From: Fusobacteriota bacterium
GTDB taxonomy: Bacteria > Fusobacteriota > Fusobacteriia > Fusobacteriales > JAAYPW01
NCBI GenBank assembly: GCA_012519615.1
Contig: JAAYPW010000049.1
Location: 1 to 51,531 of the forward strand
Length of the DNA: 51,531 nt
Reading direction: 5' to 3'
The translations under genes and the position numbers were made by a program. Below, one piece after another: positions 1 to 8,542 of the stretch; the stretch's first letter is position 1, and each line of letters opens with the position of its first letter. The notes beneath the pieces were generated by a model that was not told the DNA's origin, did no database searches, and saw only the letters and a program-made list of their open reading frames with translations.

Positions 1-750
1 AAAAATTCTAAAATTGGTAAATTAAATTTAATATATATGGATGCTTGCCTTATGGGAGGAGTTGAAGTTGCGTATCAACTTAAAGATGTGGCAGATTATC
101 TAATGTTTTCACCGGAGGTGACACCGGGCATGGGATCTGAATATGAATATATGTTAAATGCTATTAGTGATAATTATGAAAAATCAATGTTAGATGTTGC
201 AAAAGCAATTATTGCCGGAAATATAACAAGCTATAGTATCGGAGGTAAACAACACGATGGGGATAACTTTGAATCGCTAGTATATACAGTTGTTGATCAA
301 CGAAAAACAGATGTATTTATAGAAAAATTAAACAATGTAAGTGATGTTTTAATAAATAATATTGACGCTATTAAAAATATGAAAAACACAACATTACTAA
401 CGTATAGTTATGAAAATACTAATGATTATTCTAAATTATCGACATATGTAGATTTAGGTGATTTCCTTGAACATGTTAAGAATTTATCATTGTCTAGTAA
501 CGATCTATCAATAATAGATGATCTATTAGTTTATATGAGAAATAGAGATGAATATATAGGAGAATTAAAATATCAAAATGGAGTTTATCCTGGTTATCCA
601 ATGGCCATACAAGACGGGACATATGGATTATCAATATATATGCCACTTAAAGAAGTTGCATATAGCTATTCAATTTCTTATTACTATTACGCAACAAGAT
701 TTGCTAGAGATACAAAATGGTATAACTTTTTAGAAAGATATAATAACTAA
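1..750 (+). CDS. Clostripain-like (peptidase family C11) protein, C-terminal part
   Basis: The reading frame is open from the first base, so the N-terminus lies outside the window; the ATG at 37 is internal. The visible part begins with the family C11 nucleophile motif DACLMGGVEVAYQL, where the Cys is the catalytic residue, followed by SPEVTPGMG, which matches the conserved stretch after the nucleophile in clostripain-like enzymes. The catalytic His, which precedes the Cys in this family, would be upstream of the window. C11 enzymes cleave after basic residues and many are secreted. No membrane anchor is visible in the remaining 250 residues. Family assignment is firm; substrate and location are unknown. 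Confidence 0.8.
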   Translation, partial: KNSKIGKLNLIYMDACLMGGVEVAYQLKDVADYLMFSPEVTPGMGSEYEYMLNAISDNYEKSMLDVAKAIIAGNITSYSIGGKQHDGDNFESLVYTVVDQRKTDVFIEKLNNVSDVLINNIDAIKNMKNTTLLTYSYENTNDYSKLSTYVDLGDFLEHVKNLSLSSNDLSIIDDLLVYMRNRDEYIGELKYQNGVYPGYPMAIQDGTYGLSIYMPLKEVAYSYSISYYYYATRFARDTKWYNFLERYNN

Positions 751-792
751 AATATTATAACTACTTAAAAATATATAAATAATGAAAAGTAG

Positions 793-1167
793 GTGAATTT
801 AATTAATAAAACTAATATAACAGGGATAGAAACAGAAAAAATAATATTTGATGGTTTTGAAAACTTTATTGTACTATTTTATTCACATACAAATGTTTGG
901 AAACAAACATTTAAAACTGAAAATTACGTAAATATTTTAGAATTAAAAGTTAAGGGTACAGAAGTAGAACTGAAAAAAATAAAAAAGAGTAAAAAAAATA
1001 TATTCGAAAAAAAACAGATATTACAATATAAGGGTGTAGTTGTGAAAAACAATATTATTATTGATAAAATATATTATAATAATGAGTGGAGTTACCTTAA
1101 GGCAGGTAGTATTATAGTAATTGATTATGAAAATTTAAATAAAAAATTTATTTTAAATAAATTATAA
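793..1167 (+). CDS. Hypothetical protein, uncertain start codon
   Basis: This encodes about 120 lysine- and isoleucine-rich residues with alternating beta-like hydrophobic segments; no family is recognised, and there is no signal peptide or membrane segment. The start is unclear. A GTG at 793 opens the frame, but the only Shine-Dalgarno-like sequence (AGTAGGTGA, 789-797) overlaps it. The first codon at normal spacing in frame is ATT at 802, a rare initiator, and there is no in-frame ATG. It lies 42 nt after the peptidase gene and just before the ankyrin gene, probably in one transcript. Confidence 0.5.
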   Translation: MNLINKTNITGIETEKIIFDGFENFIVLFYSHTNVWKQTFKTENYVNILELKVKGTEVELKKIKKSKKNIFEKKQILQYKGVVVKNNIIIDKIYYNNEWSYLKAGSIIVIDYENLNKKFILNKL

Positions 1168-1170
1168 AAA

Positions 1171-1215
1171 AGGTGGTGAAAAAATTACGATTAACGCGTA
1201 ATTGTTTTTGTTATG
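1171..1215 (+). promoter_or_regulatory. Shine-Dalgarno / hairpin / ATG start region of the ankyrin gene
   Basis: The Shine-Dalgarno sequence AGGTGGTGA (1171-1179) is 33 nt upstream of the only in-frame ATG (1213). In the gap, AATTACG (1183-1189) and CGTAATT (1197-1203) form a perfect 7 bp stem with a 7 nt loop. Removing the 21 nt hairpin leaves 12 nt between Shine-Dalgarno and ATG. It is one of five such arrangements in the window. Confidence 0.6.
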
Positions 1216-1878
1216 TATATAAAAAGAGAGGAAATAATTGCTAAATTAGATAAAATATCAATTAAAGATATTGATAGTGGAATATATCCTAATTTTGAAA
1301 TATTAATATATGCAATAATGAAAAAGGAAGATAAACTTTTTAAAAAAGTATTAGATAGAATGATAGGAAAAGAGGAATTCTATAGATTACTTGATTTTAG
1401 TAAAGAGACGCAATCTTATACAATATTACATTTAGCTACAATAGAAAATAATATAAAAGCAGTTGAAAGTTTACTAGTAAATAAAAAAATTAGTCCCAAT
1501 GTTATGACTAAACAGGGACTTACTCCTTTAATGATTGCTGCTAAGAAAGGATATTACGAGATTACAGAAATACTAATAAAAAATGGAGCCAATATCAATA
1601 CAACATCAAAAACAAAAAATAGCGCTATTATGTATGCTGCATCTTCAAACGGGGAATCAAATTATAAAATAGCCAAATATTTATTAGAGAAAGATTCTAA
1701 AATAGATAATCAAAATAAAAAAGGAAATACCGCATTGATTATATCTGCAATGAAAAATATTAAAATTTATAATTGTCTTATAGAAAAAGGTGCTGATACA
1801 GAAATAAGAAATAAAGAGGGAAAATTAGCAATTGACTATTATCTTGAAAATACCTCTTTAGAAAAAACACAATATTGA
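1213..1878 (+). CDS. Ankyrin-repeat protein, cytoplasmic
   Basis: This 221-residue protein has no signal peptide, so it should be cytoplasmic. From about residue 70 it shows ankyrin repeats: TILHLATIENN, GLTPLMIAAKKGYYEITEIL, SAIMYAASSNG and NTALIISAMKN, each followed by the helix-turn-helix and LIxKGADxx pattern typical of the fold. The first 65 residues are charged, helical and of no known family. Ankyrin repeats bind proteins; the partner is unknown. The start is ATG 1213, the only in-frame ATG near the strong upstream Shine-Dalgarno, which is separated from it by a hairpin. The gene is followed 16 nt later by nfo. Confidence 0.8.
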   Translation: MYIKREEIIAKLDKISIKDIDSGIYPNFEILIYAIMKKEDKLFKKVLDRMIGKEEFYRLLDFSKETQSYTILHLATIENNIKAVESLLVNKKISPNVMTKQGLTPLMIAAKKGYYEITEILIKNGANINTTSKTKNSAIMYAASSNGESNYKIAKYLLEKDSKIDNQNKKGNTALIISAMKNIKIYNCLIEKGADTEIRNKEGKLAIDYYLENTSLEKTQY

Positions 1879-1894
1879 TTTTAAGGAGAATATT

Positions 1895-2737
1895 ATGAAA
1901 TATATAGGGGCGCATGTTAGTGCTGCTGGTGGAGTCGAGAACGCACCAATAAATGCAGGGGAAATTGAAGCAAAAGCATTTGCTTTATTTACAAAAAATC
2001 AAAAAAGATGGGAAGCAAGCCCGTTAACTACTAAAAATATAAAAAGTTTTAGAGAAAATATAATAAAGTTCGGGATTAATGAAAAATTTATCCTCCCACA
2101 TAATAGTTATCTTATTAATCTAGGTAATCCTGAGAAAGAAAATCGTGAAAAATCAATAAAAGCTTTTATTGATGAGGTAAATCGTACAAAAGATTTGGGA
2201 TTACTTTATATAAACGGACATCCTGGTAGTCATTTAAATAAGATTACCGAAGAGGAATCGTTGGATTATATTTCAGAATCAATTAATGAGATAATTAAAA
2301 ATACAGAACTAATAACTATTGTAATAGAAAATACATCTGGGCAAGGTTCAAATCTGGGTTATAAATTTGAACATTTAGCATATATAATAGATAGAATCCT
2401 AAATAAAGACAGAATTGGAGTATGTCTTGATACATGCCATACTTTCACAGGTGGATATGATTTACGTACAAAAGAAGCATATACAAAAACAATGGATGAA
2501 TTTGAAAAAATAATTGGATTTAACTATTTAAAAGGTGTACATTTAAATGATTCTAAAACGCCATTTAATAGTAGAGTCGATAGACATCATAGTATTGGGA
2601 AAGGGGAATTAGGGGAGGAGTTTTTTAAACTTTTTATGAATGATAAAAGATTTAATAATATGCCAATAATATTAGAAACTATCGATACTACTTTATGGAA
2701 AGACGAGATAAAGTTTCTTTATAGTTTACAAAAATAA
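1895..2737 (+). CDS. nfo: Endonuclease IV (AP endonuclease)
   Basis: This 280-residue protein has the usual length for Nfo, which cuts DNA 5' of abasic sites in base excision repair using three metal ions. All metal-binding motifs of the family are present in order: GAHVSAAGG (7-13 region), LPHNSYLIN, NGHPGSH, VIENTSGQGSNLG, VCLDTCHTFTGG, GVHLNDSK, DRHHSIGKGELG and the final ILETI. The start is ATG 1895 with AAGGAG 9 nt upstream. It follows the ankyrin gene closely and probably shares its transcript. Confidence 0.97.
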   Translation: MKYIGAHVSAAGGVENAPINAGEIEAKAFALFTKNQKRWEASPLTTKNIKSFRENIIKFGINEKFILPHNSYLINLGNPEKENREKSIKAFIDEVNRTKDLGLLYINGHPGSHLNKITEEESLDYISESINEIIKNTELITIVIENTSGQGSNLGYKFEHLAYIIDRILNKDRIGVCLDTCHTFTGGYDLRTKEAYTKTMDEFEKIIGFNYLKGVHLNDSKTPFNSRVDRHHSIGKGELGEEFFKLFMNDKRFNNMPIILETIDTTLWKDEIKFLYSLQK

Positions 2738-2779
2738 TATATTTTATTAGTAAAAATTGGGGGGGGTGATATCTAAATA

Positions 2780-3757
2780 ATGGATGAGGTGTTATTGGAA
2801 GTAGATAACCTAAAAGTATGGTTTAAAAAAAATAAAAGTATATTTCAATTTTATAAAAAAGATAAATATGTGAAAGCTTTAGATGGTATAAGCTTTAAAT
2901 TAAAAAAAGGAGAAGTTTTAGGTGTAGTAGGGGAATCAGGCTGTGGGAAAACAACATTAGCTAAAACTATTTTAAAATTAAATAAAATAAAATCTGGTAA
3001 AATCATATATAAAGGTGATAATATATTTGATTTTAAAAAAAAGGATATTAAAAATTATAGAAAAAAAGTTCAAATGATATTTCAAGATCCGTATTCATCT
3101 CTAAATCCAAATTTTAATATTGAAAAAATAATCAGGGAACCTCTATCAATTCATAAATTAGAAAATAAAAATGAAAAAATAGAAAAGATTCTAGAAAAAA
3201 TAAAACTGTTACCAGTGAAGGAATATATAAAGAAATATCCGCATATGTTATCTGGTGGACAAAGACAAAGAGTCGTTGCAGCAAGAGCAATTATATTATC
3301 ACCAGAGCTAATAATAGCAGATGAACCAGTATCAATGATTGATCTTTCGACTAAAGCAGAAATTCTAAAAATGTTTAATGATTTAAAAAGAGAATTTTCA
3401 CTTACATATATTTATATAACTCATGATTTGTCAACAGCGAAGTATTTTGCAGATAGAATAGCGGTTATGTATCTTGGAAAAATAGTAGAGATAGGGGAAG
3501 CTGATGAAATAATTGAGCATCCAAAACATCCATATACAAAGGCATTAATTGAAGCAGTATGTGAACCTAGCTACAAAGATGTATCAATACTTAAAAAAAT
3601 ACCGATATTATCTAATGTAGATAGTATTTATAATGAAAAAGGTTGTATTTTTAAAAATAGATGTATATATAAAATGGAAAAATGTGAAATACAGAAACCA
3701 AAATTTATAAATATTATTAAAAATCATTTTGTGTCATGTTTTTTAATAGAAAATTAG
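2780..3757 (+). CDS. Oligopeptide/dipeptide ABC transporter ATP-binding protein (OppF/DppF-like)
   Basis: This 325-residue ATPase would energise import of peptides through a membrane permease. It has Walker A GESGCGKTT, a Q-loop (MIFQDPYSSLNP), the ABC signature LSGGQRQRV, Walker B LIIADEPVS and switch His in THD. The C-terminal extension typical of OppD/OppF is present, including the HPYTKAL motif and the cysteine cluster CIFKNRCIYKMEKC. A run of eight G precedes TGAT as Shine-Dalgarno, about 10 nt before ATG. No permease or binding-protein gene is nearby, so its partner subunits must be elsewhere. The family is secure; the transported substrate is not known. Confidence 0.92.
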   Translation: MDEVLLEVDNLKVWFKKNKSIFQFYKKDKYVKALDGISFKLKKGEVLGVVGESGCGKTTLAKTILKLNKIKSGKIIYKGDNIFDFKKKDIKNYRKKVQMIFQDPYSSLNPNFNIEKIIREPLSIHKLENKNEKIEKILEKIKLLPVKEYIKKYPHMLSGGQRQRVVAARAIILSPELIIADEPVSMIDLSTKAEILKMFNDLKREFSLTYIYITHDLSTAKYFADRIAVMYLGKIVEIGEADEIIEHPKHPYTKALIEAVCEPSYKDVSILKKIPILSNVDSIYNEKGCIFKNRCIYKMEKCEIQKPKFINIIKNHFVSCFLIEN

Positions 3758-3780
3758 GTTAGAATTCTATTAATTTTCAC

Positions 3781-3809
3781 TTGAAAAAAACATATAAATA
3801 TCGTATAAT
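3781..3809 (+). promoter_or_regulatory. Sigma-70-type promoter upstream of the RseC-like gene
   Basis: TTGAAA (3781-3786) and TATAAT (3804-3809) are separated by exactly 17 bp. Transcription would start near 3816, about 20 nt before the ATG at 3837. It falls in a 79 nt gap and probably drives the run beginning with the RseC-like gene and ftsK. Confidence 0.65.
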
Positions 3810-3836
3810 TAGATTATAAAAAGATAGGAGAAAATT

Positions 3837-4226
3837 ATGAAAACATGTGGAATTATAACTAAAATAGATGGTAAAAAAATAGAAGTAACTGTTTATAAAG
3901 AAAGTTCTTGTGCAAGCTGCAATAAATGTATAGAGAGTGATAAAAATATCGGAACTTTCGAAGTAGAAACAGATGAAATATATTCTATAAGTGAAGAAGT
4001 TGCTGTGGAGATAGACAGCAAATTTATATTGAAAAATAGTATACTATTATATATATTTCCGGTTGTTATGTTTTTTTTATTTTATTTTATAGGAGAATTA
4101 TTTTTTACAAATAAAGATTTTCCTATTTATTTTAGCTTTTTGAGTATAATAATAAGTTTTTTTATTTTAAAAATACTAGATAAGAAAAAAAACAAAAAAA
4201 TGGATTTAAAAATATATAAATTATAA
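3837..4226 (+). CDS. RseC/MucC-family membrane protein (SoxR-reducing type)
   Basis: This 129-residue protein starts with a small beta domain holding a cysteine cluster (SSCASCNKC, near residues 22-30), followed by two membrane helices at about residues 64-84 and 91-110 and a lysine-rich tail. That architecture is characteristic of the RseC/MucC family, whose members are linked to SoxR reduction, Rnf-type electron transport or sigma-E control. No rnf or sigma factor gene lies here, so its partner is unknown. The start is ATG with AGGAG upstream, just behind a good promoter; ftsK follows after 14 nt. Confidence 0.85.
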   Translation: MKTCGIITKIDGKKIEVTVYKESSCASCNKCIESDKNIGTFEVETDEIYSISEEVAVEIDSKFILKNSILLYIFPVVMFFLFYFIGELFFTNKDFPIYFSFLSIIISFFILKILDKKKNKKMDLKIYKL

Positions 4227-4240
4227 TAAGGAGAAAATTG

Positions 4241-6445
4241 ATGAAAAGTATAAGAAACGAGTTATTAGGAACTCTATTTTTAGGGTTAGGAACTTATTTA
4301 ATATATATATTAGTTATAAATCATAACCTCTCAGAGGATAAACTAGTAAATAATATAGGGTTTATAGGACGTGGATTACATAGTTTGATTTTTCTTTTAT
4401 TTGGTGTGTTGGCATATCTGGCACCAGTGGTTAGTTTTGCTTATTCAGCGGTATTTTTTTTTAATAATAATTCAAAATTCAATAAATTAAAATTTTTTTC
4501 ATTTATAGCATTTATTGTATTATTTTCTACATTACTAATAGCTATAAATTTAGATAAAAGTATTGGTTTTGGAGTATTGAAAAATGTATTACGTGAAATA
4601 TTGAGCTTAGGTGGTAATGGTAAATCTGGAGGTATGATTGGTGCATTTTTTATGACTATATTTTTTCCTCTTTTTGGAAAAAATGGATCAATAATACTTA
4701 TATTGATTTTAATGTCTGTAACATTATTAGCTTTTGGAAACTATCAGGTTAAAAAAGTATTAAGATTTATATTTTCAATGTTTTACAGAAAAAAAAAGAA
4801 TAAAATACAGATAGATGAAACTAAAAAAAGTAAAGACGAAAGCGATAGAGAGGTTAAACCACAAAGAGAAAATAGTGAATTAAGTAAAGATGAATTTAGA
4901 GATGTAAAAAAAAATAGAATAATTGATTTAGATATTTCAAAGACAGCATATGTAAAAGATAATAAAATTAATAAAGAATACGAAGAAGAGAATAAAAAAA
5001 AAATTAATAACAAACCTATTAATTTAAAGAATAAAGTTGAACATGAAGAAAAATTACACATTAATGAGAAAATAGAATTAAAAGAAAATAATACATCTGG
5101 TAATTTAGAAGATATATTTCAAGAAAAAGAGGAAAATAAAGAAAAACAGTTAGAATTAGAAAATATTATAAAAGATAAAATTGTAAATTTAGAAGGACTT
5201 TTAAGAGAATATAAAATAGATGCAAAAGTTATAAATGTTGAACGTGGACCTGTTATTACAAGGTTTGAACTTAGTGTAGCAATGGGGACTAGAGTTAGAA
5301 AAATTGTATCATTACAAGATGATATTGCTATGAATTTAGAAGCAAAAAGTATAAGAATTGAAGCTCCAATACCAGGAAAAAATGCTATTGGGATTGAAAT
5401 ACCAAATGAAATAACAGAAGCAGTACATTTTGCAAATATTTTAAAAAGTGATGAAATGAAAAAAATAAATTCTCCGCTTGCTGTTATTTTAGGTAAAAAT
5501 ATTGTTGGAGAAAATGTAATTGTTGATTTAGCAAAAATGCCGCATTTACTTGTGGCAGGAAGAACTGGTTCTGGTAAAAGTGTGTGTATTAACACTTTAA
5601 TATCTACAATTATTTCAAAATGTAGTTATGAAGAGGTAAAATTTATAATGGTGGATCCGAAAATGGTAGAACTTATGCCGTATAATGAGATTCCGCATCT
5701 ACTTTTACCAGTTATTATAGATCCAAAACAAGCAGCAGTGGCTTTAAAATGGGCTGTAAACGAAATGGAAAATAGATATAAATTATTATCAGAAATAGGT
5801 GCAAGAAATATAGAAAACTATAATAAATTAAATGGAGTGGAAAAATTATCATATATTGTAGTAATAATAGATGAATTAGCAGATCTTATGATGATTGCTC
5901 CGGCAAGCATAGAGGAATCAATTGCTAGAATTGCTCAGAAAGCACGAGCAATCGGAATACATTTAGTAGTTGCTACACAACGACCTTCAATAGATGTAAT
6001 AACAGGTACGATTAAAGCAAATTTACCATCCAGAATATCATTTGCTGTTGCATCACAAATTGATTCGCGAACAATATTAGATGGACAAGGTGCAGAAAAA
6101 TTACTAGGTCGTGGCGATATGCTATTTTTAGAATCCGGAAGTCCAAATTTAGTAAGAATTCAAGGGGCCTATATTTCTGATGATGAAATTGTAAAGTTAA
6201 CTACATACCTAAAATCTAATGGAAAGCCAAATTATAAAAATGAAATCTTAGAAGATAATTTTGATTTAGATAAAGACGAGCTATATGATGAGGCTGTTGA
6301 ATTAATTAAAAAAGAGGAAAAAGTATCAATATCACTTATACAGAGAAAATTAAAAGTTGGTTATTCAAGAGCTGCAAGAATTTTTGATCAGCTACAGGAA
6401 AATGGAGTTGTAAGTGAAGATAGGGAGATATTAATAGATGTTTAA
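4241..6445 (+). CDS. ftsK: DNA translocase FtsK/SpoIIIE
   Basis: This 734-residue translocase would move chromosomal DNA through the division septum. The N-terminal 175 residues contain four hydrophobic membrane segments. A charged, low-complexity linker follows (about 185-310), then the alpha/beta motor: Walker A GRTGSGKS (residues 440-447), the MVDPKMVELMPYN segment and Walker B VVIIDELADLM near 541. The C-terminal gamma winged helix, which reads orienting DNA sequences, is at about 675-734. ATG 4241 is preferred over TTG 4238 because AAGGAG (4228-4233) is 7 nt upstream. The next gene overlaps by 8 nt. Confidence 0.95.
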   Translation: MKSIRNELLGTLFLGLGTYLIYILVINHNLSEDKLVNNIGFIGRGLHSLIFLLFGVLAYLAPVVSFAYSAVFFFNNNSKFNKLKFFSFIAFIVLFSTLLIAINLDKSIGFGVLKNVLREILSLGGNGKSGGMIGAFFMTIFFPLFGKNGSIILILILMSVTLLAFGNYQVKKVLRFIFSMFYRKKKNKIQIDETKKSKDESDREVKPQRENSELSKDEFRDVKKNRIIDLDISKTAYVKDNKINKEYEEENKKKINNKPINLKNKVEHEEKLHINEKIELKENNTSGNLEDIFQEKEENKEKQLELENIIKDKIVNLEGLLREYKIDAKVINVERGPVITRFELSVAMGTRVRKIVSLQDDIAMNLEAKSIRIEAPIPGKNAIGIEIPNEITEAVHFANILKSDEMKKINSPLAVILGKNIVGENVIVDLAKMPHLLVAGRTGSGKSVCINTLISTIISKCSYEEVKFIMVDPKMVELMPYNEIPHLLLPVIIDPKQAAVALKWAVNEMENRYKLLSEIGARNIENYNKLNGVEKLSYIVVIIDELADLMMIAPASIEESIARIAQKARAIGIHLVVATQRPSIDVITGTIKANLPSRISFAVASQIDSRTILDGQGAEKLLGRGDMLFLESGSPNLVRIQGAYISDDEIVKLTTYLKSNGKPNYKNEILEDNFDLDKDELYDEAVELIKKEEKVSISLIQRKLKVGYSRAARIFDQLQENGVVSEDREILIDV

Positions 6446-6818
6446 TTTGTTAATAGCTATATCGATTATAGTTGTATATTTTCTTGCATACAATCTATTT
6501 AAGAAAAAAACAATAGATATAACTTTTAAAAAAAATACAGAGATATCAGGGATTATTATTGGAAAATATGATGATAAACCTATAGAAAACGTAGTTGTAA
6601 TGTTGGGTCAAATAGATAAAAATAATAAAAAAGATAATGTTTTTAAAAAAATCTCTAATTACGAGCTTAGAACAGATAAAAATGGTAAATTTATATTTAA
6701 AAATATAGATTATTCTAAATATTTTGTTTATGCAGAGTATAATGGTAAAAAAGTCTTAAGTTATGTTAAAATAGATGAAAACACAGAAATAATAGATGAT
6801 TTAATATTAATAATATAA
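6438..6818 (+). CDS. Small membrane-anchored protein with a carboxypeptidase-regulatory-like domain
   Basis: This is a 126-residue protein. Residues 2-18 are an uncleaved-looking hydrophobic anchor (LLIAISIIVVYFLAY). The rest is a single beta-sandwich-like domain with the motif ISGIIIGKYDDKPIENVVVML, then RTDKNGKFIFKNI and a final YVKID strand. This matches the carboxypeptidase D regulatory/SpaA-like fold often found in envelope proteins. It overlaps ftsK by 8 nt and precedes maf by 12 nt, so it is translated within the division operon. Its role is unknown; an envelope role fits its neighbours FtsK and MreB. Confidence 0.65.
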   Translation: MFNLLIAISIIVVYFLAYNLFKKKTIDITFKKNTEISGIIIGKYDDKPIENVVVMLGQIDKNNKKDNVFKKISNYELRTDKNGKFIFKNIDYSKYFVYAEYNGKKVLSYVKIDENTEIIDDLILII

Positions 6819-6830
6819 GGAGTGTTTTAA

Positions 6831-7409
6831 ATGATACTTGCGTCTAAGTCACCTAGAAGGAAAGAGATATTAACAAATTTCGGTTTCAATATTAATATAA
6901 TTACAGAAAATATTGATGAGTATAGTGATAAAAAAAAAATAGTAGACCAAGTTAAGGAAATATCATATAAAAAAGCTAAAATTATTTCATTAAAATATAA
7001 AAATGAATTTATATTAGCTGCAGACACAGTTGTAATCTATAAGAAACATTTATTAGGTAAACCTAAATCAGATGACGAAGCATTTAACGTATTAAAAAAA
7101 TTATCTGGAAAATGGCATAAAGTTATAACTGCTTATACTCTTATAAATGAGTCTAAAAATATAGAAATTACAAATTATGATTTAACTAAAGTTAAATTTA
7201 ATAAATTTTCAGATGTAGATATAAAATGGTATATAAGTACTAAAGAGCATTGTGATAAAGCGGGAAGTTATGGTATACAGGGAAAAGGTGTGTTTATGGT
7301 ACAAAAGATTAAAGGTGATTTTTATAATGTGATGGGGTTTCCTATTTCTAAATTTATAAGGGATCTATCAAAAATTGGCTATACTGTTAATGAAATATCA
7401 AAAATATGA
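6831..7409 (+). CDS. maf: Maf/YhdE-family nucleoside triphosphate pyrophosphatase
   Basis: This 192-residue protein has the standard Maf length. Maf enzymes hydrolyse dTTP/UTP or modified NTPs to monophosphates and are linked to septum formation. Family signatures are ILASKSPRRKEIL at the N-terminus, ILAADTVV, LLGKPKSDDEAFNVLKKLSG, WHKVITAYTL and AGSYGIQGKG. The start is ATG with AAGGAG at normal spacing. The position before mreB is the classic maf-mreB association. Confidence 0.95.
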   Translation: MILASKSPRRKEILTNFGFNINIITENIDEYSDKKKIVDQVKEISYKKAKIISLKYKNEFILAADTVVIYKKHLLGKPKSDDEAFNVLKKLSGKWHKVITAYTLINESKNIEITNYDLTKVKFNKFSDVDIKWYISTKEHCDKAGSYGIQGKGVFMVQKIKGDFYNVMGFPISKFIRDLSKIGYTVNEISKI

Positions 7410-7446
7410 GTAAGGAATATTCGTTATTAACCCTAAAAAAATAAGA

Positions 7447-7493
7447 GAGGAGGATGTTATCTGAGACAAACTTAGATAACTTTATGAAATATG
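7447..7493 (+). promoter_or_regulatory. Shine-Dalgarno / hairpin / ATG start region of mreB
   Basis: GAGGAGGA (7447-7454) is 36 nt from the mreB ATG (7491). Between them GTTATCTGAG (7456-7465) pairs with CTTAGATAAC (7471-7480): 10 bp including one G-U, with a 5 nt ACAAA loop. Excluding the hairpin the spacing is 11 nt. A second ATG at 7484 is out of frame and gives only a 12-codon ORF. Confidence 0.7.
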
Positions 7494-8531
7494 AGATTAA
7501 AAAATATATTACATTTATTTAGTGAAGATGTGGGGATAGATTTAGGAACTGCAAATACTTTGGTGTATGTAAAAAATAAAGGTGTGATACTCAATGAACC
7601 TTCAGTTGTAGCAATAAAATCAAAAACTAGAGAAGTATATGAAGTCGGTGGAAAAGCTAAAGATATGATAGGGAAAACACCAAATGCTATTGAAGCTATA
7701 AAACCTCTAAAAGATGGAGTAATTGCAGATTATGAAGTTACAGAAAAAATGTTAAGAGATTTCTTTAAAATTGTACATAAAAAAAAGTTTTTTACAAATC
7801 CGCGTGTTGTAATTTGTGTACCTGCAGGTGTTACTCAGGTACAAAAAAGGGCTGTTATGGATGTTGCTAAAGAAGCAGGTGCTAGAGAAGCATATCTAAT
7901 TGAAGAACCAATGGCAGCTGCAATTGGTGCTGGTTTAGATATTTTTGAATCAACAGGAAATATGGTTGTAGATATTGGCGGCGGAACAACTGAAATAGCA
8001 GTTATTTCTCTTGGAGGGATTGTTAAAACGACATCTCTTAGAGTCGCGGGAGATAAAATTGATGAATGTATTGTTCAATATATTAGAAAAGATCATAATT
8101 TATTAATCGGAGAAAAAACAGCAGAGGAGATAAAAGTAAATATTGCATCTGCGACTGTATTAGGCGATGAACTAGAGTACGAAGTACGTGGGAGAAATGT
8201 ATTAAGTGGATTACCGCGTAATATAACTGTTACTTCGAAAGAAATTAGAGAAGCTATAGAAGAATTAATATATCAAATGATAGAAGAAATTAAAATTACA
8301 CTAGAAAAAACACCACCTGAACTATCTGCGGATATTTATCAAAAAGGACTAGTGTTAACAGGTGGGGGAGCTGGAATTCGTAATTTAGATAAGAAAATTT
8401 CTGAAAGTTTAGAAATACCTGTAATGGTTGCAGACAATCCATTAGCTTGTGTTGTAAATGGAATTGGAAAAGTATTACAAAGTTTTGATAAATTTAAAGA
8501 TGTTATAATTTCACCAGAAACAGACTATTAG
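7491..8531 (+). CDS. mreB: Rod-shape determining actin homologue MreB
   Basis: This 346-residue bacterial actin forms membrane-associated filaments that guide lateral cell-wall synthesis. It has the phosphate-1 motif DVGIDLGTANTLVYVK, the PAGVTQVQKRAV segment, LIEEPMAAAIGAGL, phosphate-2 MVVDIGGGTTEIAVI and the adenosine motif VLTGGGAGIRNLD. Length and content are typical. The N-terminus MRLKNILHLFSEDVG agrees with other MreB proteins, supporting ATG 7491 despite the distant Shine-Dalgarno. No mreC/mreD follows; a diguanylate cyclase gene begins 11 nt later. Confidence 0.97.
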   Translation: MRLKNILHLFSEDVGIDLGTANTLVYVKNKGVILNEPSVVAIKSKTREVYEVGGKAKDMIGKTPNAIEAIKPLKDGVIADYEVTEKMLRDFFKIVHKKKFFTNPRVVICVPAGVTQVQKRAVMDVAKEAGAREAYLIEEPMAAAIGAGLDIFESTGNMVVDIGGGTTEIAVISLGGIVKTTSLRVAGDKIDECIVQYIRKDHNLLIGEKTAEEIKVNIASATVLGDELEYEVRGRNVLSGLPRNITVTSKEIREAIEELIYQMIEEIKITLEKTPPELSADIYQKGLVLTGGGAGIRNLDKKISESLEIPVMVADNPLACVVNGIGKVLQSFDKFKDVIISPETDY

Positions 8532-8542
8532 GAAGTGATAAT

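Noticed and set aside
1186-1200. Five-codon frame ATT-ACG-ATT-AAC-GCG-TAA placed just behind the Shine-Dalgarno of the ankyrin gene, resembling a leader peptide
   Set aside because: It needs an ATT start and its bases are explained by the 7 bp hairpin; the other four hairpin leaders have no comparable frame.
4783-5595. Long open frames on the minus strand inside ftsK
   Set aside because: They are antisense shadows of a well-identified gene, rich in Phe/Ser/Leu as expected for the complement of AT-rich coding sequence, and have no ribosome sites.
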